Assembly (NCBI GenBank): GCA_916720425.1
Contig: CAKARD010000035.1
Span: 1-11,862 of the forward strand
Reading direction: 5' to 3'
DNA length: 11,862 nt
From: an uncultured Kingella sp.
GTDB taxonomy: Bacteria > Pseudomonadota > Gammaproteobacteria > Burkholderiales > Neisseriaceae
The notes under the pieces were generated by a model. The model saw only the letters and a program-made list of their open reading frames with translations. It was not told where the DNA came from and made no database searches. A program made the position numbers and the translations under genes. Positions 6,990 to 11,862 of this stretch are shown one piece after another (the first letter of the stretch is position 1; every line of letters starts with the position of its first letter).

Positions 6990-6998
6990 TGCTATGCT
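6990..6998 (+). promoter_or_regulatory. Predicted extended -10 promoter of nadE
   Basis: TGCTATGCT has the TGn extension followed by TATGCT, a fair -10 hexamer; no good -35 box is seen. Transcription would start near 7005, upstream of the nadE Shine-Dalgarno sequence GGAAGG at 7012-7017. This argues against a start at the in-frame ATG at 6989, which would not be in the transcript. Confidence 0.35.
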
Positions 6999-7024
6999 AT
7001 ACATTTTGTTTGGAAGGTTTATCA

Positions 7025-7816
7025 ATGCAAACACGAAAAGTGGCTGATTTTATCATCTCATGGCTGATTGATTATGCACAAAAAGCTGGAGTCTCAGGCT
7101 TTGTGGTTGGGGTCTCAGGCGGAATAGATTCCGCTGCCGTATCAACTTTGTGTGCCCATACTGGCTTATCAGTATTATTACTAAATATGCCTATTCGTCA
7201 AAAAGTCGAGCAATTTAATCGTGCCGCACAGCACATCACCCATTTAACCACATGTTACCCGAATGTATCAGGTATTACCGTAGATTTAACCCCAACTTTC
7301 GAACAATTTAAACAAACCGTACGCACCAGCCAAATTTTGGCTACTCACGATTTAGCGATGGCAAACACACGCTCACGTTTGCGCATGACTACCTTATATT
7401 ATTATGGACAAATTCATGGTTTATTGGTAGCAGGAACAGGAAACAAGGTAGAAGATTTTGGTGTAGGCTTTTTTACCAAATATGGTGATGGGGGCGTAGA
7501 TCTTAGCCCTATTGGAGATTTGCTTAAAACTCAAGTTTATGAATTGGCGCATTATTTACAAGTTTCTCCTTCTATTATCAACGCCGTACCTACCGATGGT
7601 TTATGGGATATTGAACGCACCGATGAAGCACAAATGGGCGCAAGCTACCCCGAATTAGAATGGGCCATGACACAATACGCACAAGGGGCATTAGCTGAAC
7701 AATTTACTGGTCGACAACGTGAGGTTTTTGATATTTTTGTAAAACTCAATCATGCGGCACAACATAAAATCCGTCCTATTCCTGTTTGTGTTTTACCACA
7801 GGAGTATTTAATATGA
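7025..7816 (+). CDS. nadE: NH3-dependent NAD(+) synthetase
   Basis: Final step of NAD synthesis: amidation of nicotinic acid adenine dinucleotide with ATP. The 263-residue product is the synthetase domain alone, without the N-terminal glutaminase domain, so ammonia should be the nitrogen donor. Motifs are the N-type ATP pyrophosphatase P-loop SGGIDS (31-36), NTRSRLRMTTLYYY (114-127), GTGNKVEDFG (137-146), TKYGDGGVDLSPI (151-163), and PTDGLW with DEAQMGASYPELEWAM (189-215). The start at 7025 is chosen for its Shine-Dalgarno sequence GGAAGG seven bases upstream; the frame also opens at 6989, ahead of the predicted transcript start. The TGA overlaps the ATG of the downstream HAD gene (ATGA), suggesting coupled translation. 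Confidence 0.95.
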   Translation: MQTRKVADFIISWLIDYAQKAGVSGFVVGVSGGIDSAAVSTLCAHTGLSVLLLNMPIRQKVEQFNRAAQHITHLTTCYPNVSGITVDLTPTFEQFKQTVRTSQILATHDLAMANTRSRLRMTTLYYYGQIHGLLVAGTGNKVEDFGVGFFTKYGDGGVDLSPIGDLLKTQVYELAHYLQVSPSIINAVPTDGLWDIERTDEAQMGASYPELEWAMTQYAQGALAEQFTGRQREVFDIFVKLNHAAQHKIRPIPVCVLPQEYLI

Positions 7817-8628
7817 TCTCACCCAAAATTGTCTTTTTTGATATTGATGATACACTTTATACACATCATGAACCCAAACACGTCCCTGAATCAGCCAAAA
7901 AGGCATTACGTTTGCTCAAGCACCGCGGTATTTTAACCGCCATTGCTACAGGGCGCACGATTGCGGTTTTACCTCCCGCTATTCAAGATATCATTGCAGA
8001 ATGTAGCATTGATATGATTGTGTCAATCAATGGACAATATATACAATATCAAAACAAACCATTAGCACATTTTCCGCTGGATAAATCACAGGTTCAATAT
8101 GTTTCCCAACAATTATGTCAACAGAATATTGCGCATGCATTGGTGAATCATTCGGGTGTATTTAGCGTATTGGAAAATATACACTCTCATACTGCCATGA
8201 GTGCGCTCAATATCCCTTATCAACCTGCACCCCAAGCGTATCAACAGCATGATATTTATCAAATATTAGCATTTTATCCCACCCAAAATGACACAATAGT
8301 GCAAACTATTTTACCTCAAGCGTGGAAAATTATTCGCTGGCATGAACATGGCACAGACTGGTTAGACAAAAACGGATCTAAAGCACGCGGTATTCGTGCA
8401 GCATTAGACAAACTGGGTTTAACCATGAATGATGCCATCGCATTTGGTGATGCATTAAATGATATAGAAATGTTGCAATCGGTAGGTTTGGGTGTCGCTA
8501 TGGGCAATGCTTGCGAGCAAGTTAAAGCAGTTGCAGATTATGTTTGCCCCTCTATAACAGAAGATGGCATTTATCGTGGTTTAATTGAATTGGGTGTGAT
8601 TGAAGAGGCATCATCTAGTAAGAAATAG
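7813..8628 (+). CDS. Cof-type HAD-IIB phosphatase
   Basis: Cytoplasmic haloacid dehalogenase-superfamily hydrolase of 271 residues. All four HAD motifs are present: FFDIDDTL (Asp10 nucleophile, Asp12 acid/base), IATGR (44-48, motif II Thr46), Lys190 in NGSKARGI (motif III), and FGDALNDIEML (Asp213 and Asp217, motif IV). The insertion between motifs II and III, about residues 80-180, is the large C2 cap of the IIB/Cof subfamily, which often dephosphorylates sugar phosphates or small cofactors. The substrate cannot be read from sequence. The ATG at 7813 overlaps the nadE stop and has GGAG eight bases upstream, so the two are co-expressed. A nucleotide or cofactor substrate related to NAD is possible but unproven. 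Confidence 0.9.
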   Translation: MISPKIVFFDIDDTLYTHHEPKHVPESAKKALRLLKHRGILTAIATGRTIAVLPPAIQDIIAECSIDMIVSINGQYIQYQNKPLAHFPLDKSQVQYVSQQLCQQNIAHALVNHSGVFSVLENIHSHTAMSALNIPYQPAPQAYQQHDIYQILAFYPTQNDTIVQTILPQAWKIIRWHEHGTDWLDKNGSKARGIRAALDKLGLTMNDAIAFGDALNDIEMLQSVGLGVAMGNACEQVKAVADYVCPSITEDGIYRGLIELGVIEEASSSKK

Positions 8629-8642
8629 AACACACAGTAAAT

Positions 8643-8682
8643 ATAGAGGCATAATGCTTTTCAAGCAGTCACTTGCCTCTAT
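8643..8682. terminator. Nested stem-loop between convergent genes; possible bidirectional terminator
   Basis: ATAGAGGC (8643-8650) pairs perfectly with GCCTCTAT (8675-8682). Inside the loop is a second perfect hairpin, TGCTT-TTC-AAGCA (8655-8667). It lies between the ends of the HAD gene (plus) and the thiamine pyrophosphokinase gene (minus). Neither strand has a U-run after the stem, so it is not a textbook intrinsic terminator. It could still block read-through or protect mRNA 3' ends. Confidence 0.4.
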
Positions 8683-8692
8683 CGACTGATGC

Positions 8693-9352
8693 CTAAAGAC
8701 TATCAGACACTCGTCCATCATCTGAAGCTTGTATTACTGCCATTGTTCCCTTCTCAAATGAAAAATACGCCACATCATCAATAAATTCGTTACTAATTAG
8801 TGCCATAGGATAGGAAAAATCACATCCATCAAGTGGATATTTAACCCCCGATAAAGATAATTTTTGTATGGCAGTGAGTCCAATAAAAGATAAATATCGA
8901 TGATGATTTTCGGGTAGCAACCTATGTTTACCCGCATAAAAAAAACGTAAATAACTATGGTATTCTACAAAATACATTTTATCTAACCATGGTGCAAAAC
9001 GTGGTTGATGTGCCAACCAAATATTGCACAACAAATGATCCAAACGCCCGCCACCCAATGCACCTAAAATAATGATTTTATTAACTTCACTTGGGTGATA
9101 ATGACTTAGAATATACATTAGTGCATATTCTAAATCTGTGTCATCTTTTTCACACGGCAAACGTAAAATATGATGACTTTGCTCAGGAGGCATTGCGCTA
9201 TCAAAATCACCAATTGCCCAATCGGGAATATAACCATGCGCAACCAAACGAGCTGCCCCCCCATCCACACCAACCAACACATCTGGATTGATTTGTTGTA
9301 GCAATGATAAATCCAAATTTGGCGCACCAGCGCAAAAAACCAAAGTACTCAC
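8693..9352 (-). CDS. thiN: Thiamine pyrophosphokinase
   Basis: Transfers a pyrophosphoryl group from ATP to thiamine, giving thiamine diphosphate directly. With the GTG start at 9352 the product has 219 residues. Signature elements are GVDGGAARL (28-36), PDWAIGDFDS (43-52), KDDTDLEYAL (69-78), LGALGGGRLDH (96-106) and a C-terminal LSLSGVKYPL with SNEF, matching the TPK catalytic and thiamine-binding domains. The GTG lies four bases after the rbfA stop and puts the first beta strand (STLVFCAGAPN) at the N-terminus. An in-frame ATG at 9379 and a TTG at 9394 are alternatives but would overlap rbfA; none has a clear Shine-Dalgarno sequence. It probably shares the rbfA transcript. Its product is the cofactor of Dxs, also encoded in this window. 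Confidence 0.88.
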   Translation of the reverse strand: MSTLVFCAGAPNLDLSLLQQINPDVLVGVDGGAARLVAHGYIPDWAIGDFDSAMPPEQSHHILRLPCEKDDTDLEYALMYILSHYHPSEVNKIIILGALGGGRLDHLLCNIWLAHQPRFAPWLDKMYFVEYHSYLRFFYAGKHRLLPENHHRYLSFIGLTAIQKLSLSGVKYPLDGCDFSYPMALISNEFIDDVAYFSFEKGTMAVIQASDDGRVSDSL

Positions 9353-9356
9353 AGTT

Positions 9357-9728
9357 TTAGTCTTGCACTGGAGATTCATTGGCAACTTGTTCAATCAAAT
9401 GTGCCAATTTCACACCACGTTCTAAAGATTCATCATACACAAAATGTAACTCAGGCGTACGAAATACACTGATTCGTTTAGACAATTCGCTACGTAAAAA
9501 ACCTTTAGCGTGTTCCAATACTTGAATACTAGTATTCTTTTCACCATTTAATACCGTATAGTATACAGTTGCGTGAGAATAGTCACGACTGACTTCTACA
9601 TCATTAATAGTAATCAATCCTGTACGCGAATCTTTTAATTCCACGCGTACTAATTGCGCCAATTCACGCATGATTTGTTCCTTAACTCGTTCAATCCGCG
9701 CATAGCCATTACGCTGTCGTTTTTTCAT
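9357..9728 (-). CDS. rbfA: 30S ribosome-binding factor RbfA
   Basis: Assembly factor that binds the immature 30S subunit near the 5' end of 16S rRNA and is needed for late maturation and cold adaptation. The 123-residue protein is a single type II KH domain. It starts RQRNGYARIERVKEQIMREL, continues with DVEVSRDYSHATVYYT (43-58), and has the AKG helix kink (74-76) in HAKGFLRSELSKRI, then FRTPELHFVYDESLERG (89-105). The ATG at 9728 is chosen over an in-frame GTG at 9740; GGGA stands about eight bases upstream. In many proteobacteria rbfA follows infB and precedes truB; here it is detached from both and leads a two-gene unit with the thiamine kinase gene. Confidence 0.93.
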   Translation of the reverse strand: MKKRQRNGYARIERVKEQIMRELAQLVRVELKDSRTGLITINDVEVSRDYSHATVYYTVLNGEKNTSIQVLEHAKGFLRSELSKRISVFRTPELHFVYDESLERGVKLAHLIEQVANESPVQD

Positions 9729-9754
9729 GTAAATTCCCACTTATCAAATTTAAA

Positions 9755-9767
9755 GATATATTATATC
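9755..9767 (-). promoter_or_regulatory. Palindrome overlapping the predicted -10 box of rbfA
   Basis: GATATA-T-TATATC is a perfect 13-base palindrome. On the minus strand it contains TATAAT (bases 9765 to 9760), placed to start transcription about 25 bases before the rbfA ATG at 9728. No good -35 box is visible. The overlap means any protein bound to the palindrome would block the promoter, but AT-rich palindromes also arise by chance. Confidence 0.4.
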
Positions 9768-9903
9768 GAATTTAGTATATTAACGCGGCTTTAATCACAA
9801 CCAAAAAATCAAGACAAAAAATGGTGTTATGATTAACAATCATTAATGAATCATTGCGATTCGGATTCTTTTTTCAAAGAAAGTATTTTTGAATACCGAT
9901 CGG

Positions 9904-10119
9904 TCCGTTGCCTCAACGACAGCATCTGATGTGGTCAATACAACAGCGGTTGTGGATGCCAATAACTCTGCTTGAAAAATGCTCAATATTATTTCAAAAG
10001 CCAACTGCCCACCGCTTCGTTATCCTGATGAACATGGTCATGTCCTAGTATTTCATGCAGATATTATTCGTGCGGCAGCTAAGGCGGCTGAACTAAATGT
10101 AAAATTCGTGGCTTTCTAA
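9904..10119 (+). pseudogene. Remnant of a family 3 solute-binding protein gene
   Basis: Bases 9985-10119 translate to a clear relative of residues 60-102 of the intact lipoprotein encoded at 10266. By my alignment 29 of 43 positions match, including CPPLRYPDE against FPPLRYIDE and AAAKAAELNVKFV identical. Upstream in the same frame (9904-9972) a Ser/Thr/Ala/Val-rich linker (SVASTTASDVVNTTAVV) resembles the linker after the lipobox of the intact protein. The frame is broken by TGA at 9973 and ends at TAA at 10117. The signal peptide and about two thirds of the binding protein are absent, so it cannot work as an SBP. Over the identical 13-residue run, 9 of 13 codons differ at the third base, which suggests an old, once-functional paralogue rather than a fresh copy. 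Confidence 0.75.
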
Positions 10120-10179
10120 AAACAAAAAGAAGGCAAATTAATCATTAAATAAAATGATACAATGACGTAAATTTTGTAA

Positions 10180-10185
10180 TATAAT
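10180..10185 (+). promoter_or_regulatory. Predicted -10 element of the SBP gene
   Basis: A perfect TATAAT lies about 80 bases upstream of the ATG at 10266. The best -35 candidate 16-18 bases upstream is GATACA, which is weak. The leader would be around 70 bases, AT-rich, ending with the Shine-Dalgarno sequence GAGG at 10256-10259. Confidence 0.35.
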
Positions 10186-10265
10186 GTAAAAACAAATATT
10201 TTTTTATTAAAAATAGATGGGTTAATTGGCAAAATATCTTTTTTAACATTATTACGAGGTACTTT

Positions 10266-11135
10266 ATGGCATTGCACGCAAAAATCATTGCATTAGCTAC
10301 TGTGTTGGCTTTAGCAGCTTGTGAAAGCGAACAACCTACAAATCATTCCTCAACCTCAGCGGTTCCTGCTGATGTTGCAGTAAACTCTTCTAATACCAAT
10401 TCTATAGAAGAACCTAATTCTAATCCTGCTTGGCAAACACTGAATATTGGTACAGAGGCAAACTTCCCTCCTCTTCGTTATATTGATGAAAATCATAAGG
10501 TTACAGGATTTCATATTGATATCCTTAAGGCTGCGGCTAAAGCTGCGGAACTCAACGTTAAATTTGTGATTACCAGTGACATCAAAAAATTAGATTTGTT
10601 ACCTAATAATCCCAATTATCAAGTTATTTTGGGTACATTTGCCGATAATGAAGAAAATCGTAAATTTGCTGATTTTTCAAATCCCATCGTGTCTTCTGAA
10701 TTTATGATCTTTTTGAAACAAGAGAGCGGTAAAGGTGAGGGTACTTTAGAGGATTTGAAAGGTAAAAAAATTAGTATTGATGGCTATTATGCTAAAAATC
10801 CTACACTAAAAGATGCAGTCATTAAAGCAACAGGTTCTGAAAGTAATTTAGTGATTAAAGATCGCTATTTTCTTGCGTGGCAAGCTATGGCAAGAGGCGA
10901 AGCCGATGCTGTATTCTCCGATAATTTGATGTTCCTTTACACCGAACAAGCCTATAAAGATCAAGTTAATTACGGATACAAAGCCGTTAATTTGAACCTG
11001 CCCAATAATGCAACCATTTTGTTTGATAAATCACAAACCGAATTACTCAACAAATTCAATAAAGGCTTGGAAGAAATCAAGAAAAATGGTCAATATGACA
11101 CTATTCAGAAAAAATGGTTTGGTGATATCAGTTAA
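10266..11135 (+). CDS. ABC-type amino-acid-like solute-binding lipoprotein (SBP family 3)
   Basis: A 289-residue lipoprotein with signal peptide and lipobox LAAC (lipidated Cys19), then a Ser/Thr/Asn-rich linker (about 20-55). Two lobes of a periplasmic binding-protein fold of family 3 (amino acids and related polar solutes) follow. Features are LNIGTEANFPPLRY (59-72), GFHIDILKAAAKAA (81-94), NRKFADFSNP (131-140, Arg132 in the position that usually holds the ligand carboxylate), LKGKKISIDG (164-173) and GEADAVFSDN (211-220). The usual glycine/threonine ligand loop after the first crossover reads DGYYAKNPT, so the specificity is not predictable. A good Shine-Dalgarno sequence, GAGG, precedes the ATG. 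No permease or ATPase gene is nearby: it is an orphan binding protein, with a decayed relative just upstream. Confidence 0.9.
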   Translation: MALHAKIIALATVLALAACESEQPTNHSSTSAVPADVAVNSSNTNSIEEPNSNPAWQTLNIGTEANFPPLRYIDENHKVTGFHIDILKAAAKAAELNVKFVITSDIKKLDLLPNNPNYQVILGTFADNEENRKFADFSNPIVSSEFMIFLKQESGKGEGTLEDLKGKKISIDGYYAKNPTLKDAVIKATGSESNLVIKDRYFLAWQAMARGEADAVFSDNLMFLYTEQAYKDQVNYGYKAVNLNLPNNATILFDKSQTELLNKFNKGLEEIKKNGQYDTIQKKWFGDIS

Positions 11136-11167
11136 GCTTTACATTAAATAAAACAGGCAAACACCCC

Positions 11168-11208
11168 ATGCTTCATTTTGTTAATTAAATTATTAACAAA
11201 ATATGCAT
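11168..11208. terminator. AT-rich inverted repeat between the SBP gene and pgpA; possible terminator
   Basis: ATTTTGTTAAT (11175-11185) and ATTAACAAAAT (11192-11202) form a perfect 11-base stem with a 6-base loop. Outside it ATGC (11168-11171) can pair with GCAT (11205-11208) across small internal mismatches. It spans the pgpA stop codon and last codons, between two convergent genes. It has few GC pairs and no distinct U-tract, so termination is plausible but not assured. Confidence 0.4.
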
Positions 11209-11682
11209 TAACACTATCGTAAATAATGCTGCAATCACATCATCTAGCATCACTCCCAAACCTCCACCTACACGTTCATCAAACCACTTGATAGGTGGGG
11301 GCTTGGTTGCATCAAACACACGAAAAATCACAAATGCCAGCACCCATGTTCCCAAACCTTGTGGAATACACGCATAAACCAACATCATGGCAACAATTTC
11401 GTCCCACACAATGCCACCATAATCATGCACACCCAAAGCTTTTTCAGTTTGATTACAAATCCAAATACCAATAAAAAATAGAATCACACACAAAAATGCC
11501 AATATCGCATGAGACAACCCCAAACCCAATAACAATCCTGCTAAAAATATGGCGGGTAACGTACCAAATGTTCCAGGTGCTTTAGGTGCCAACCCTGTAC
11601 CAAAACCAAAACCAAAAAAACAAACGGGATGCTCTATCAACCATTGCCATGTAGGTTGGAAAGAAGGTTTTACTTTTACCAT
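11185..11682 (-). CDS. pgpA: Phosphatidylglycerophosphatase A
   Basis: Inner-membrane phosphatase removing phosphate from phosphatidylglycerol phosphate to give phosphatidylglycerol. The 165-residue length is typical. Family motifs are GFGTGLAPKAPGTFGTL (27-43), the acidic block HDYGGIVWDEIVAMML (86-101), and FDATKPPPIKWFD with GGGLGVMLDDVIAAL (138-152), where the conserved Asp and Glu residues are expected to bind magnesium. Three to four hydrophobic segments are visible. The start has a strong Shine-Dalgarno sequence, AGGAGC, which overlaps the TAG stop of the upstream cytochrome gene, so the two are probably one transcript. Its last codons lie inside the inverted repeat at 11168-11208. Confidence 0.94.
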   Translation of the reverse strand: MVKVKPSFQPTWQWLIEHPVCFFGFGFGTGLAPKAPGTFGTLPAIFLAGLLLGLGLSHAILAFLCVILFFIGIWICNQTEKALGVHDYGGIVWDEIVAMMLVYACIPQGLGTWVLAFVIFRVFDATKPPPIKWFDERVGGGLGVMLDDVIAALFTIVLMHILLII

Positions 11683-11691
11683 AATATGCTC

Positions 11692-11862
11692 CTATTTTGG
11701 AATACGATAGGTTTGATGACATTGTTGACAGGCTTGCGCAGCACTAGCATAAGTAACTTTAATTTGTGCTAAATCACCGTGTTTTGCTGCTTGATTAAGT
11801 GCATCTACCGCTTGAAAAAAATGCGCTTGTTCAGCTTGAAATTGTTCCGCTTGTGTCCAAAT
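11692..11862 (-). CDS. Cytochrome c'-like protein, C-terminal part only
   Basis: The frame is open from the window edge to TAG at 11692 and encodes the last 56 residues of a larger protein. It is helical and Gln/Ala-rich and ends with CQQCHQTYRIPK. A CxxCH heme site this close to the C-terminus followed by xxYR is the hallmark of class II c-type cytochromes (cytochrome c'), periplasmic four-helix heme proteins often linked to nitric oxide binding. The start, signal peptide and N-terminal helices lie beyond the window. It ends nine bases before pgpA and probably shares its transcript; no functional link to phospholipid synthesis is evident. Cytochrome c-556-like proteins of the same fold are an alternative. 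Confidence 0.85.
   Translation of the reverse strand: MWTQAEQFQAEQAHFFQAVDALNQAAKHGDLAQIKVTYASAAQACQQCHQTYRIPK

Larger units (their letters stand above)
9729..10265. other. 537-base gap between rbfA and the SBP gene
   Basis: From left to right it holds the rbfA promoter region (9729-9790), then an AT-rich stretch with the repeat AATCATT at 9838-9844 and 9849-9855 around the palindrome TCATTAATGA (9840-9849). The decayed SBP paralogue follows (about 9904-10119), then the promoter and leader of the intact SBP gene (10153-10265). I see no tRNA, no other open frame of note and no mobile-element ends. Confidence 0.6.

Noticed and set aside
9091..9327. Short frames on both strands inside the thiamine pyrophosphokinase gene
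   Set aside because: Both are out of frame with the conserved TPK motifs and have no start signals.
9979..10119. 46-residue open frame as a functional small gene
   Set aside because: It has no Shine-Dalgarno sequence, begins right after an in-frame stop, and is explained as the stub of a binding-protein pseudogene.
10190..10225. AT-rich stretch that could fold as a hairpin with a T-run upstream of the SBP gene
   Set aside because: Pairing is only A-T and imperfect, as expected by chance in DNA of this composition.
1..11862. CRISPR arrays, tRNA or rRNA genes, riboswitches, prophage genes
   Set aside because: No regularly spaced repeats, cloverleaf or rRNA-like sequence, conserved riboswitch core or phage gene was seen. 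XerC fits the housekeeping enzyme rather than a phage integrase.

Overview
The window looks like chromosomal DNA of an AT-rich member of the Neisseriaceae (Betaproteobacteria). The placement rests on recalled protein similarity: the UbiE, Dxs, DUF971 and PrmC products read very much like Neisseria proteins over long stretches, and dxs lies beside xerC as I remember it in Neisseria. The base composition is much lower in G+C than typical Neisseria, and I found no copy of the common Neisseria DNA uptake sequence, so I do not name a genus. Almost everything here is core metabolism or housekeeping. I see no convincing new defence, CRISPR, prophage or biosynthetic system.

Layout. (1) Bases 1-630, minus strand: aqpZ (aquaporin Z), whose last part is replaced by about 50 bases of GC-rich, hairpin-forming DNA at the window edge. 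(2) 836-2890, plus strand: dxs (first step of the MEP isoprenoid pathway) followed directly by a 60-residue two-helix membrane protein. (3) 6912 down to 2902, minus strand: a compact six-gene run of DUF971 protein, rhomboid protease, four-cysteine lipoprotein, ubiE, prmC and xerC. Three of its junctions are ATGA stop/start overlaps and one has a single-base gap. (4) 7025-8628, plus strand: nadE and a Cof-type HAD phosphatase, again joined by ATGA. (5) 9728 down to 8693, minus strand: rbfA then a thiamine pyrophosphokinase gene. (6) 9729-10265: a 537-base gap holding the decayed remnant of a substrate-binding-protein gene, then the intact lipoprotein paralogue at 10266-11135. (7) 11862 down to 11185, minus strand: the 3' end of a cytochrome c'-like gene and pgpA.

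Functional links. Dxs makes DXP for isoprenoids, including the quinone side chain whose head group UbiE methylates. Dxs needs thiamine diphosphate, which the thiN product can make from thiamine. PrmC and RbfA serve translation, XerC chromosome dimer resolution, NadE NAD synthesis, and PgpA phosphatidylglycerol synthesis. The items most worth a second look are the aqpZ breakpoint, the decayed SBP paralogue, the ATGA-coupled operon that includes an unrecognised cysteine-rich lipoprotein, and several perfect or near-perfect inverted repeats at promoters and between convergent genes.
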